Below are positions 17,928-24,761 of a stretch of DNA of 41,261 nt, one piece after another (position 1 is the stretch's first letter; each line of letters starts with the position of its first letter). The stretch covers positions 1 to 41,261 of the forward strand of contig NZ_VWSJ01000005.1 of the NCBI RefSeq assembly GCF_009690845.1. The letters run 5' to 3'. The position numbers were made by a program, and so were the translations under genes. The DNA comes from Campylobacter portucalensis. Its GTDB lineage: Bacteria; Campylobacterota; Campylobacteria; Campylobacterales; Campylobacteraceae. The notes below the pieces were generated by a model. It worked only from the letters and a program-made list of their open reading frames with translations. It was not told where the DNA came from and ran no database searches.

Positions 17928-18829
17928 TAAAAATCCCTATCTACCATACTTTGCATAATTTCTATTAATTTATCATTTTTATATTGACTTATAGATTCAA
18001 TCCCATCTTTTGCAAGTTTTTTTGCTTCATTAATGCATTTTTGAATGATTTTAAATTCATCAAATTTACTTTTTAACCAAAAAATTTCATCTAAATTTAG
18101 ATTTTTTCTAAAAAGAGATATTAGCTTTTTTTTATCTTTTTCATCTAAATATTGATATAAATAAATATAAGCAATAGTAGTTTTACCATCCCTAAAATCA
18201 CTCATAGATGGCTTTCCAAGAGTTTTTTCATCAGAGATAATATCTAAAACATCATCTATTATTTGAAAAGCTAGACCTAAATTTTTACCATAAATTCCAA
18301 ATTTTTCATAATCATATCCAGCTAAAATTGCAGCTGATTTAGCACAAGCTTCAATCAAAATAGCGGTTTTATTATAAATCATATTAAAATAATTATCTAA
18401 ATTTAGATTAAAATTTTTTGATAAATTTACATCCATAAGCTCCCCGATACTCAAAAAAGCAACAGAATTTGAGATAATTTTTGCAATTTTAGAGTCAAAT
18501 TTGCTTAACTCAAAAAAACCTTTTGAATACAAAATATCTCCAAGCATAATAGCGTTTTTAACACCAAAAATAGCGTTTATAGATGGTTTTCCTCGCCTTA
18601 AATTACTATCATCAATCACATCATCATGAAGAAGACTTGCAACATGTATCAACTCCACAACAGCACACAATCTCAAACTCTCTTCAAAACACCCTGCTAT
18701 ATTTAATATAAGTTTTGAGCGAAGTTTTTTGCCTAAACTTATATCATTAAACATAAAATTTACTTCTTCATAGCCAAGCTCTGATATAAATTTTCTCATA
18801 ATCGTGTCAATTTTTTCTAAATTTTTCAT
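17927..18829 (-). CDS. polyprenyl diphosphate synthase (trans-isoprenyl type)
   Basis: A 300-residue all-helical prenyl synthase. The first Asp-rich motif is in LLHDDVIDDSNLRRGKPS (D69-D73 region), and the second is DDVLDIISDEKTLGKPS near residue 193. These bind the allylic and homoallylic diphosphates through magnesium. The residues before the first motif are small (HVAS), which usually allows chains longer than farnesyl, so an octaprenyl- or heptaprenyl-type synthase making the menaquinone side chain is more likely than IspA. It lies between the DUF2018 gene (3-bp gap) and hemA (1-bp overlap). The exact chain length needs modelling or assay. Confidence 0.87.
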   Translation of the reverse strand: MKNLEKIDTIMRKFISELGYEEVNFMFNDISLGKKLRSKLILNIAGCFEESLRLCAVVELIHVASLLHDDVIDDSNLRRGKPSINAIFGVKNAIMLGDILYSKGFFELSKFDSKIAKIISNSVAFLSIGELMDVNLSKNFNLNLDNYFNMIYNKTAILIEACAKSAAILAGYDYEKFGIYGKNLGLAFQIIDDVLDIISDEKTLGKPSMSDFRDGKTTIAYIYLYQYLDEKDKKKLISLFRKNLNLDEIFWLKSKFDEFKIIQKCINEAKKLAKDGIESISQYKNDKLIEIMQSMVDRDF

Positions 18830-18832
18830 ATT

Positions 18833-19078
18833 TTACTCATTGCTTGAAAGTATATTTCCGCTAATTTGTATAAAAATATCATTTAACTCTTCTATAAAAT
18901 CACCATCTTTTAAATGATTAAAAATTTCATCTTGATTTATGCCTTTGTTATCGCAAAATTCACTCATAGCAACAAATTTAATGAGTAAATTTTTTATCTC
19001 ATTTCTAACTAAATTTCGATTTGCATTAAATATGATATCAAAAAATTTATCCTCTGGCGTGCTATCAAAAATATCCAA
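18833..19078 (-). CDS. DUF2018-type small acidic protein
   Basis: An 81-residue acidic, mainly helical protein (MDIFDSTPEDKFFDIIFNAN...). I recognise it as the DUF2018-type protein found before the prenyl synthase and hemA genes in Campylobacter and Helicobacter (Cj0540-like by memory). No catalytic motif, signal peptide or membrane segment is visible, and the function is unknown. It is the first gene of the seven-gene operon, so its upstream DNA (19079-19290) must contain the operon promoter, right next to the prophage end. The start is the ATG at the head of the frame. Confidence 0.75.
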   Translation of the reverse strand: MDIFDSTPEDKFFDIIFNANRNLVRNEIKNLLIKFVAMSEFCDNKGINQDEIFNHLKDGDFIEELNDIFIQISGNILSSNE

Positions 19079-19291
19079 TTCTCACCCTTTTTATTTTAAA
19101 AATTTATTAATTATATCAAAATAACTTTTAATTATTATAAAAATTTTATGATTTCTAAATAGAATGTACGGTATTAATAAATTTTATATTTTTAAAGTAG
19201 TTTTTATTAATTTTATATTTAAATTAAATTTATATAAAAATATGATCTTATGTGTTAAAAATATTTAATAATAACAATAAATTTAAAAAGT

Positions 19292-19340
19292 TATTTGGTT
19301 GCAGGGGACGGACTTGAACCGCCGACCTTCGGGTTATGAG
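19292..19340. repeat. attL: 49-bp copy of the 3' half of tRNA-fMet
   Basis: These 49 bases are identical to 29800-29848, the 3' end of the intact initiator tRNA gene from the CCA through the anticodon loop plus a few flanking bases. Identity breaks on both sides (T versus A before it, A versus C after it), although GAGCTA still lines up a few bases later. This is the far end of the integrated element and cannot fold as a tRNA. Confidence 0.92.
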
Positions 19341-19372
19341 AAATTTGAGCTATTTAAAAATACCTTATAAAA

Positions 19373-19423
19373 AATCTATTTTAAGTCTATTTTATAGTTT
19401 ATTAAAATAGATTATGCTATAAT
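19373..19423 (+). promoter_or_regulatory. toxin-antitoxin promoter with operator-like repeats
   Basis: A perfect 10-bp inverted repeat (AATCTATTTT at 19373-19382, AAAATAGATT at 19404-19413), plus a third direct copy of TCTATTTT at 19386-19393, lies immediately before an extended -10 (TGCTATAAT; hexamer 19418-19423). The antitoxin ATG is at 19450 with AGAAAGGA before it. The arrangement fits autorepression by the antitoxin-toxin complex. The repeats are visible; the binding is inferred. Confidence 0.55.
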
Positions 19424-19449
19424 TTGCCCTAAATAGAGAAAGGATTAAA

Positions 19450-19674
19450 ATGACTTACGATATAAAGTTATCAAATATAGACAGTAATTTTTTAGATATC
19501 ATAAAATCACTTGTTAAAATTTATCCAAATGTTGATTTAAAAATAGATAGCGACTATACTTTTGATGATTTAAATGATGAAACTAAAGATATAATCTCTA
19601 ATAATCTAAAAAATAAATCAGATGGAACTTTACTGTCAAACTACGATGATATTAAAAAATTCATTATGAGTTAA
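19450..19674 (+). CDS. putative antitoxin of a RelE/YafQ-type pair
   Basis: A 74-residue acidic protein (MTYDIKLSNIDSNFLDIIKSL...) that I do not recognise by family. It is called an antitoxin from its position: it sits 4 bp before a YafQ-like toxin gene, it is small and Asp-rich, and it has an operator-like inverted repeat just upstream. The first 25 residues could form a beta strand and helix as in RelB/DinJ/ParD-type N-termini, and the C-terminal half is acidic, suited to wrapping a basic toxin. It is the first gene inside attL. The ribosome site AGAAAGGA precedes the ATG at normal spacing. Confidence 0.7.
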   Translation: MTYDIKLSNIDSNFLDIIKSLVKIYPNVDLKIDSDYTFDDLNDETKDIISNNLKNKSDGTLLSNYDDIKKFIMS

Positions 19675-19678
19675 ATTT

Positions 19679-19945
19679 ATGCTTGATTTGTATATTTTTA
19701 ACTCTTTTAAAAAAGATTTGAAAAGACTTGAAAAACAAGGATTTGATAAGAGTTTACTTATGGAAACATTAGATTTTTTACTTTATGAAAAACCACTTCC
19801 ACCTAGATATAAAAATCATCCACTAAAAGGAAACTATAAGGGTTGCTATGATTGCCATATAAAGCCTGATTGTGTATTGATATATAGCATTGAAGAAAAC
19901 ACACTAATTTTACATCGTATAGGCTCTCATAGTGATTTATTTTAA
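19679..19945 (+). CDS. YafQ/RelE-family mRNA interferase toxin
   Basis: An 88-residue protein with the YafQ pattern HPLKGNYKGCYDCHIKPD and LHRIGSHSDLF. Aligning to E. coli YafQ by eye, His47, His60, Asp64, His84 and Phe88 match the known catalytic positions His50, His63, Asp67, His87 and Phe91, offset by three. The tryptophan that follows Asp67 in YafQ is cysteine here. Such toxins cut mRNA at the ribosome A site unless bound by the antitoxin. The gene follows the antitoxin by 4 bp and has no strong ribosome site of its own, so it is probably translationally coupled. On a prophage this pair likely stabilises the integrated element or limits other phages. Confidence 0.85.
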   Translation: MLDLYIFNSFKKDLKRLEKQGFDKSLLMETLDFLLYEKPLPPRYKNHPLKGNYKGCYDCHIKPDCVLIYSIEENTLILHRIGSHSDLF

Positions 19946-19949
19946 TAAC

Positions 19950-20615
19950 TCACTCAAAAATCGGTATATTTAAAAATTCAATTTCTTTATTTATTTTTTC
20001 TAAAAAGTTTTTTATTTCTTTGTTTTCTATTTCATTTGAAATAACAAATACTTTTCTTATATGTCTACCATTTAAATATTTTTTATATTTTTTTTCATAA
20101 TCTTTACAATCATTATAAAATTTTATAATGTCTTTAAGCTCCGCTCCTTTTTTCCAGTTTTTACACTGTATAAGCATTGTTACTTTTCCTATATCGTTGT
20201 GTGCAAATAAATCTATTCCTTCATCTTCAACGCCTTTTAAATGTCCGTTTGGATATACTTTATAACCTTCTTTTTCATAAAAAGTTTTTATATAATATTC
20301 ATATTCATCGCCCTTTTTCTTTTTCCAGTCATCGCCATAATATAATTTCTTTTTTATTTTAGGCTTTTCATTTATATCTTTTTCTATTAAAGTTTCTTCT
20401 ATTTTTCTTTTATATCTATTTTCAAATTCTTTATAATTATTTTCTTTTAGTTTTTTTATTTTATTACTTACTATATTTTTTTCATTTAGTTTTTTTAATA
20501 ACTCTTTGTATTTTTTTGATTCATAATAGTTTTCTTTTTTTATAGTTTGTTTTTCTTTTGATTTTAAATACATTAAAATTATGGATATTGATATTGCAAT
20601 TATGATTACAAACAT
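19950..20615 (-). CDS. membrane-anchored Mrr-like restriction endonuclease
   Basis: A 221-residue protein in three parts. Residues 2-17 are a single hydrophobic segment (VIIIAISISIILMYLK). About 20-95 is a highly charged, probably coiled-coil Lys/Glu linker. About 100-215 is an Mrr-type PD-(D/E)xK nuclease domain, with GDEYE (102-106), GIDL (Asp135) and the diagnostic QCKNW (Gln150-x-Lys152). Mrr-family domains cleave modified or foreign DNA. Tethering to the inner membrane with a long stalk would place the nuclease where phage DNA enters. It lies convergent with the toxin gene (stops 4 bp apart) and 18 bp downstream of a small repressor gene on the same strand. The substrate is unknown; a recombination or phage-exclusion role is inference. 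Confidence 0.78.
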   Translation of the reverse strand: MFVIIIAISISIILMYLKSKEKQTIKKENYYESKKYKELLKKLNEKNIVSNKIKKLKENNYKEFENRYKRKIEETLIEKDINEKPKIKKKLYYGDDWKKKKGDEYEYYIKTFYEKEGYKVYPNGHLKGVEDEGIDLFAHNDIGKVTMLIQCKNWKKGAELKDIIKFYNDCKDYEKKYKKYLNGRHIRKVFVISNEIENKEIKNFLEKINKEIEFLNIPIFE

Positions 20616-20633
20616 ATTATTTTTCCTTGATTT

Positions 20634-20870
20634 TTATTTTTTTTCTTGTTGTTTTTCTAGTGCTTCAAGTTTTATTTTTGTTAAATAAAGCTCTTGTCTA
20701 TCTTCATCTAATTGATTGAAGTATTTTAATAATTTACTTCCTTTACTCTCTCCGCTTGTTGTTTCTATATAGAAATTTATCATTTTCATTAATTCTGGTT
20801 TAGTTTTTTCCCAGTTATATAATGTTACTCTGCTTATATTTATTAATTCTGCAAGTTTTGTTTTATCCAA
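20634..20870 (-). CDS. small helix-turn-helix regulator (putative phage repressor)
   Basis: A 78-residue protein whose first 25 residues form a helix-turn-helix of XRE/Cro type (LAELINISRVTLYNWEK). A helical, Lys/Glu-rich tail (LTKIKLEALEKQQEKK) follows and may mediate dimerisation. It is transcribed leftward with the Mrr-like nuclease gene and away from the phage structural operon. The 330-bp gap to the first rightward gene contains an imperfect 15-bp inverted repeat around a -10 element. This is the classic position of a lysogeny repressor controlling divergent promoters. The start is ATG; the ribosome site is AAGGA-like (from 20877-20882 on the minus strand). Confidence 0.72.
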   Translation of the reverse strand: MDKTKLAELINISRVTLYNWEKTKPELMKMINFYIETTSGESKGSKLLKYFNQLDEDRQELYLTKIKLEALEKQQEKK

Positions 20871-20898
20871 ATTTTACTCCTTATAAAATAATTTTTAA

Positions 20899-20972
20899 AA
20901 ATGTTAAATAATTTTATAATTAATTAAGTTTATATAGTGTATAATTATTTATCATTTAAATTAAATTATTTA
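20899..20972. promoter_or_regulatory. candidate operator region of the phage repressor, with a rightward -10
   Basis: Arms AAATGTTAAATAATT (20899-20913) and AATTATTTATCATTT (20943-20957) form an inverted repeat with one mismatch across 15 positions. A third partial copy (AATTATTTA) begins at 20964, 21 bp from the second. Between the arms lies TATAAT (20940-20945), preceded by TG, pointing right toward the structural genes. The DNA is very AT-rich, so chance repeats are a real risk. Confidence 0.45.
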
Positions 20973-21062
20973 AATTTTAGCTTTTTAAAGCTTAAATATC
21001 AAATTTGAAACACCTTTGACCACTCCGCCAGAGAGTAGAGATCTGTAGGGAGATAACAGGAA

Positions 21063-21157
21063 AAGGTATAAATTTACCTTAACGGTAAAGCTATGGACCT
21101 AAGCAATAAAGCACAAACGCCGTCCTTAAAAGGCTTGGGGTGGCGTAGCTCCGCCCC
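21063..21157 (+). other. structured noncoding leader or origin-like region of the phage
   Basis: Between repressor and ssDNA-binding genes, an unusually GC-rich stretch holds several stems. TTTACC/GGTAAA (21073-21089) competes with AAGGTA/TACCTT (21063-21080) for the same central strand. GGGGTGG pairs with CCGCCCC at 21137-21157. CCTT-AA-AAGG sits at 21124-21133. The mutually exclusive stems could be an RNA switch (attenuator) or, in single-stranded phage DNA, an origin or complementary-strand priming site. No protein-coding frame covers it. Confidence 0.5.
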
Positions 21158-21200
21158 TTAAATTTAAGCTACATAATTAATATTTTCAAGGAGCTACATT

Positions 21201-21530
21201 ATGTACACATATTTAATCGGATTTTGCGACGAAGTTCGCCCACTTTCTAGAGTTGATAAAAAAACTGGTGAAGTTTTAATGTCTATTGATGTTACTGTTA
21301 CATTTGAAAGTAGAGATCAGCAGGGTTATTTAATAAAGGCTACTGAAACCATAAATTTTGACCACACTTTAAAGTCAAAATTTGATTCTGTAAAAGGACA
21401 ATACATTGGTATTCCATATCGTTTTATTGTTACAAAAATGGGTAATTATATGTTCCCTGATGATACTTTAGATTTTCAAATTTTTAAAGAAAATCCTTTT
21501 ACAAAAGATCAGATAAAGTTATCTAAATAG
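21201..21530 (+). CDS. putative single-stranded DNA-binding protein (gpV-like position)
   Basis: A 109-residue protein, beta-rich by composition (MYTYLIGFCDEVRPLSRV..., VTVTFESRDQQGYLIKATETI), without signal peptide or membrane segment. It occupies the place of gene V in filamentous phages: first rightward gene, just before the major coat gene. In Ff phages this protein coats the nascent single strand and delivers it to the assembly machine. Size and fold type fit an OB-like ssDNA-binding protein, but there is no motif I can cite, so the call rests on position and composition. The ATG has a strong AAGGAG ribosome site (21189-21194). Confidence 0.6.
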   Translation: MYTYLIGFCDEVRPLSRVDKKTGEVLMSIDVTVTFESRDQQGYLIKATETINFDHTLKSKFDSVKGQYIGIPYRFIVTKMGNYMFPDDTLDFQIFKENPFTKDQIKLSK

Positions 21531-21585
21531 ATATAAATTTGGGGGCTTTTGCCTTAATGTGAGCGATGTGAACCCGCTCTCCCAC

Positions 21586-21632
21586 TTTTAAACTCTACAA
21601 AGTTTATTTTATAAATTTTATAGAGTTTAAAA
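21586..21632 (+). promoter_or_regulatory. 12-bp-stem hairpin preceding the major coat gene
   Basis: A perfect stem (TTTTAAACTCTA at 21586-21597, TAGAGTTTAAAA at 21621-21632), with a further AT-rich stem possible inside the loop, ends 27 bp before the coat ATG. It could be a terminator, a processing site or a 5' stabilising structure that boosts coat mRNA. Confidence 0.6.
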
Positions 21633-21659
21633 ACTCAAATCTACAAAAAGGATATAGAT

Positions 21660-21872
21660 ATGAAAAAGTTTTTCAAATCTACTAAGGCTAAAGTTGCTAC
21701 AGTTGGTGTAGTTTTAATGACTGCTCCTGCTCTTTTTGCTGCTGATGCACCTGTAGTTCCAGGTGAAGCATTAAAAGCTGATTACGCATTGTTTGATTAT
21801 GTTTTTGCTGGTGTTATAGCTGTTGCATTCATATTTATGATTGCAAGAAGAGTAAAGGGCTTTATCCGTTAA
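21660..21872 (+). CDS. major coat protein (pVIII-like)
   Basis: A 70-residue precursor with the full pVIII pattern. It has a basic signal peptide (MKKFFKSTKAK...) ending in PALFA, giving a mature protein of about 43 residues after cleavage near residue 27. The acidic N-terminal part is APVVPGEALKADY, followed by one membrane helix (YVFAGVIAVAFIFMIA) and a basic C-terminus (RRVKGFIR) that contacts the packaged DNA. Thousands of copies would form the filament. The Shine-Dalgarno AAGGAT precedes the ATG by six bases, and a strong 12-bp stem lies just upstream. This is the clearest marker that the element is an inovirus. Confidence 0.93.
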   Translation: MKKFFKSTKAKVATVGVVLMTAPALFAADAPVVPGEALKADYALFDYVFAGVIAVAFIFMIARRVKGFIR

Positions 21873-21908
21873 TTTATGGGGGTTTTATGCTCCCTAAAAG
21901 GTTCTATT

Positions 21909-22220
21909 ATGAAAGAAAACGCTATTTATATACAAAATTTTAAAATTTGCATTAAAGATTTTTATATCAAAGATGGTAAATTTTACTATCAAGATTTTGA
22001 TTCTAATTCTTATAAATTTAATTTAGCTCAATATCCAAATGAAATTTATACAAATTTTATATATGATACAGATACTAAAATTTGCTATATGTCTAAAAAT
22101 GAAATCATTCCTAGTCTTGGTATATATGAGTATCAATTTAATTTTTTAATGGGTTTAACAGCAATATTAATAGCTTTTTCTTTTTTAATAGGTTTAATAA
22201 TCGTAGGAGCTACAAGATGA
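21909..22220 (+). CDS. small phage membrane protein, unknown
   Basis: A 103-residue protein (MKENAIYIQNFKICIKDF...) with a soluble, Tyr/Lys/Asp-rich N-terminal domain of about 75 residues and one C-terminal membrane helix (LMGLTAILIAFSFLIGLIIV). The frame opens earlier, at 21876, but I chose the ATG at 21909 because AAAAGG lies seven bases before it. It follows the major coat gene by 36 bp and overlaps the next small gene (ATGA). Its place matches the minor coat genes of filamentous phages, but there is no recognised family. It could be a virion minor protein or a host-membrane factor. Confidence 0.65.
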   Translation: MKENAIYIQNFKICIKDFYIKDGKFYYQDFDSNSYKFNLAQYPNEIYTNFIYDTDTKICYMSKNEIIPSLGIYEYQFNFLMGLTAILIAFSFLIGLIIVGATR

Positions 22221-22327
22221 TATATGAAGTTATAAACAATGAAACATTTAACTATTTTATGAATATTTTTGCAATATTTTTTGTTCCAATTTTTATTTAT
22301 ATTATTGCTTTAAGTTTTGTAAAGTAA
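22217..22327 (+). CDS. 36-residue phage minor-coat-like protein (pVII/pIX type)
   Basis: A short frame, ATG at 22217 to TAA at 22327, overlapping the previous gene by 4 bp. The product starts MIYEVINNETFNYFMN and continues as one hydrophobic helix ending ALSFVK. Size and single-helix composition match the 32- to 33-residue pVII/pIX minor coat proteins of Ff phages that cap the virion tip. AGGAG (22204-22208), eight bases before the ATG, is a good ribosome site. The pIII-like gene starts 4 bp later. It is short enough that automated annotation would often miss it. Confidence 0.65.
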   Translation: MIYEVINNETFNYFMNIFAIFFVPIFIYIIALSFVK

Positions 22328-22331
22328 AAAT

Positions 22332-24761
22332 ATGTTTAATAAAAGCTTAATTTTTAATTTTTTTTACGATGAATTTTTTATTTTTTTTGATTGGCTTAAA
22401 AACATTCAATTCCAAAAAATAATTAATCAATCAAAAAAAATATGTAAAAAATTCATCCCACGAAGAAAAAAATATAGTAACACCTTGCTTGATTTTTTTC
22501 GAGTGTTCCTAATGAATTTAATAAAATTTATTTTTAAAATTTTATTTTTTAATCTTTTATTTTTAAATTTAGTTTATTCTTATCCAGACTCTAAAGAAAT
22601 AGATTTAGAATATTACAGCGATTTAGATCCCAGATTTGCTGGTTTTAAAATAATTTCCGAAAATGACTTTCATAGTTCTTCTGATCCTGATGTATTTTAT
22701 ATATATTTTCAAAAAGAATCTAAAGAATATAATTCTGAATTAAAAAAATATATACATAAGATTTTTAATGACTTTTATACTTTTAATAAAAAAGATGCTA
22801 AGGAAAGATTATACAGATATAATTATGATACTGTTGATGATCCTGAGCCTTTTGAAGTAGGTCAAATTATTTTTATACCTAATGAAAAAAGAATACTTGA
22901 ATTAAAAGGTTATTATTATATTAGTTCTTACTATACTCCTTATGTTAGATTAGGTCATTATGTTGAATATCCATTATCTGAAAAATATATAGGTCCTCTT
23001 ACATCAAGATATTTATTTGCTACTGATTGTGATTCAAATAGATATTATAATCCTATTTCGGGTTCTTGCAAACCTTGTCCTGAAAATTTAGTTTCTGATA
23101 CTAAAGGTTCTTGTATTTGTGAAAATGGAACATTTAATCAATCAAATGGCAAATGTGAAGGTTCTGATAAAAAAGATGATAAACGTCCACAATGGTGCCC
23201 AAATCCTATGATATATAAAAATAAAAAATCATTTGATAAAAATATAGAAGAGTGTTTACCAAATCCAAATATTGATAAAAAACAGTGTGAATCTATGGGT
23301 ATGCAATATCATTCGTGTTTTGATATTTTTGACGAGCGTGAGTTTTTTACTTGTATGAGAGTTCCAGAAGGATGTTATCATCAAAAAACGGTTAATAAAT
23401 ATAAGGCTGAAATCAAATTAGATAATGATTTATTTATTTCAAGCGGTTTTATGTTTAATATTCCTATTCAAGGAATTAAAAATGGTTTATCTTCTTTTTC
23501 TAAATTTATAAAAAATTTATTTAAAAACCCAAATCCTAAATTTCCTAATCCAAATTTGCTTGAATATAAACCACAAATAATTGATATAAAAGCTACAAAT
23601 AAAGGTCCTGTTCCTGTATGGTCTTTAAAACCTGCAACTAATGAAGATATTATTTTAAATTCTCTTTATTTAAAAACTGGCAAAATTCCAAAAGATATTA
23701 AAGCTACAAATTTAAAAAATATAGATAAATCTCCTCAAGAACTTGTTACTGTTCCCCCAAAATTTAGTAAATTTGATCTTCCAAATGATCTTTCTATTTC
23801 TAAAATGGAAAATAACTCTTTTATTGCTGCTAAACTAAAAGATAATTCTAAACCTATACCTACGCAAAATGTTAAAGATAAATTTATTGATATAAAAATA
23901 GAATATGATCTATCTTCTATGTTTAAAGAAAATAATAAACCTAGTTCTAATTTACCTATTAGAATTAAAAAAACTTTTGAATCTCCAAAAAAATCACAAT
24001 ATGAAGGCAAAATAACAACTCCTGATAAAAGTGTTATAGATATAAAAATTAATGAAAATTTTATAACTCCAAATAGAAAAATTCAAGATATAGAGCTAAT
24101 CTATGATTATTTTTCACCTTCTGGTAAAAAAAGATTTACAACTGGCTATGTAAATACCATTGATTCTTCTGGTAAAATTTCAAACTCAGTTCCAAAGCAA
24201 GGTAAAATCACTGATATAAAAACTAAAAAAACTACTACAAATAAAGATCTTTCAAATCCACCTGCGCAATCTCTTGATTTATCTAAAATACAAGATTTTT
24301 TAAATAAAACAAACTCAAAAATAGATAAGTTGGATAAAACAATTTCTGATATAAAAGCTCAGAAAAAAACTGATTGGGAATATAAGCCAAATAAAGATAT
24401 AGATTCTGCTTTTTCTTCTTTACGGTCTGAAATGGCTAATTTTGAAGTTTCTGTAAATGATGCTTTTAACTTTTTAAATAATACTAAAAACGATATTAAT
24501 AAATTAATGAATGATTTTAATAGTGCGTTGGAAATTTTTGAAGAAGGTATTGAAGCTCCAAAAATTCCTAATGGAATTTGTCCTTTTAATATTTCGGGCC
24601 CATCTCCTGGAAGTGGTAAAGTAAATGTTTTTTCTATAGATCCTTGCGAATTTGTAAGTCCATATAAATCGATACTAACTCTATTTTTTACTTTTTGGTT
24701 CTCATTTGAAATTATTTTATTTTCACTTAAATATCTTTTTAAAGTAGGAGGTAATGAATAA
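22332..24761 (+). CDS. large pIII-like adsorption / minor virion protein (TspB-like)
   Basis: An 809-residue protein in the pIII position. From the ATG at 22332 there is a 60-residue basic/hydrophobic extension. A better signal peptide begins at the internal Met61 (22512: MNLIKFIFKILFFNLLFLNLVYS), so the true start may be there, although its ribosome site is weak. After about 170 residues comes a cysteine-rich module (about 234-280: CDSNRYY, CKPCPEN, CICENGTF) and more cysteines to about residue 350, then a long Lys/Ser/Pro-rich repetitive stalk. A final cysteine-bearing segment (GICPFNISGP) precedes a C-terminal membrane helix (ILTLFFTFWFSFEIILFSL). Signal, receptor-binding domains, stalk and C-terminal anchor are the pIII plan. 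Host receptor specificity is unknown. Confidence 0.75.
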   Translation: MFNKSLIFNFFYDEFFIFFDWLKNIQFQKIINQSKKICKKFIPRRKKYSNTLLDFFRVFLMNLIKFIFKILFFNLLFLNLVYSYPDSKEIDLEYYSDLDPRFAGFKIISENDFHSSSDPDVFYIYFQKESKEYNSELKKYIHKIFNDFYTFNKKDAKERLYRYNYDTVDDPEPFEVGQIIFIPNEKRILELKGYYYISSYYTPYVRLGHYVEYPLSEKYIGPLTSRYLFATDCDSNRYYNPISGSCKPCPENLVSDTKGSCICENGTFNQSNGKCEGSDKKDDKRPQWCPNPMIYKNKKSFDKNIEECLPNPNIDKKQCESMGMQYHSCFDIFDEREFFTCMRVPEGCYHQKTVNKYKAEIKLDNDLFISSGFMFNIPIQGIKNGLSSFSKFIKNLFKNPNPKFPNPNLLEYKPQIIDIKATNKGPVPVWSLKPATNEDIILNSLYLKTGKIPKDIKATNLKNIDKSPQELVTVPPKFSKFDLPNDLSISKMENNSFIAAKLKDNSKPIPTQNVKDKFIDIKIEYDLSSMFKENNKPSSNLPIRIKKTFESPKKSQYEGKITTPDKSVIDIKINENFITPNRKIQDIELIYDYFSPSGKKRFTTGYVNTIDSSGKISNSVPKQGKITDIKTKKTTTNKDLSNPPAQSLDLSKIQDFLNKTNSKIDKLDKTISDIKAQKKTDWEYKPNKDIDSAFSSLRSEMANFEVSVNDAFNFLNNTKNDINKLMNDFNSALEIFEEGIEAPKIPNGICPFNISGPSPGSGKVNVFSIDPCEFVSPYKSILTLFFTFWFSFEIILFSLKYLFKVGGNE

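Noticed and set aside
19294-19340. A second tRNA gene at the left end of the prophage
   Set aside because: Only the 3' half matches tRNA-fMet; the sequence then departs and no cloverleaf is possible. It is the att repeat copy.
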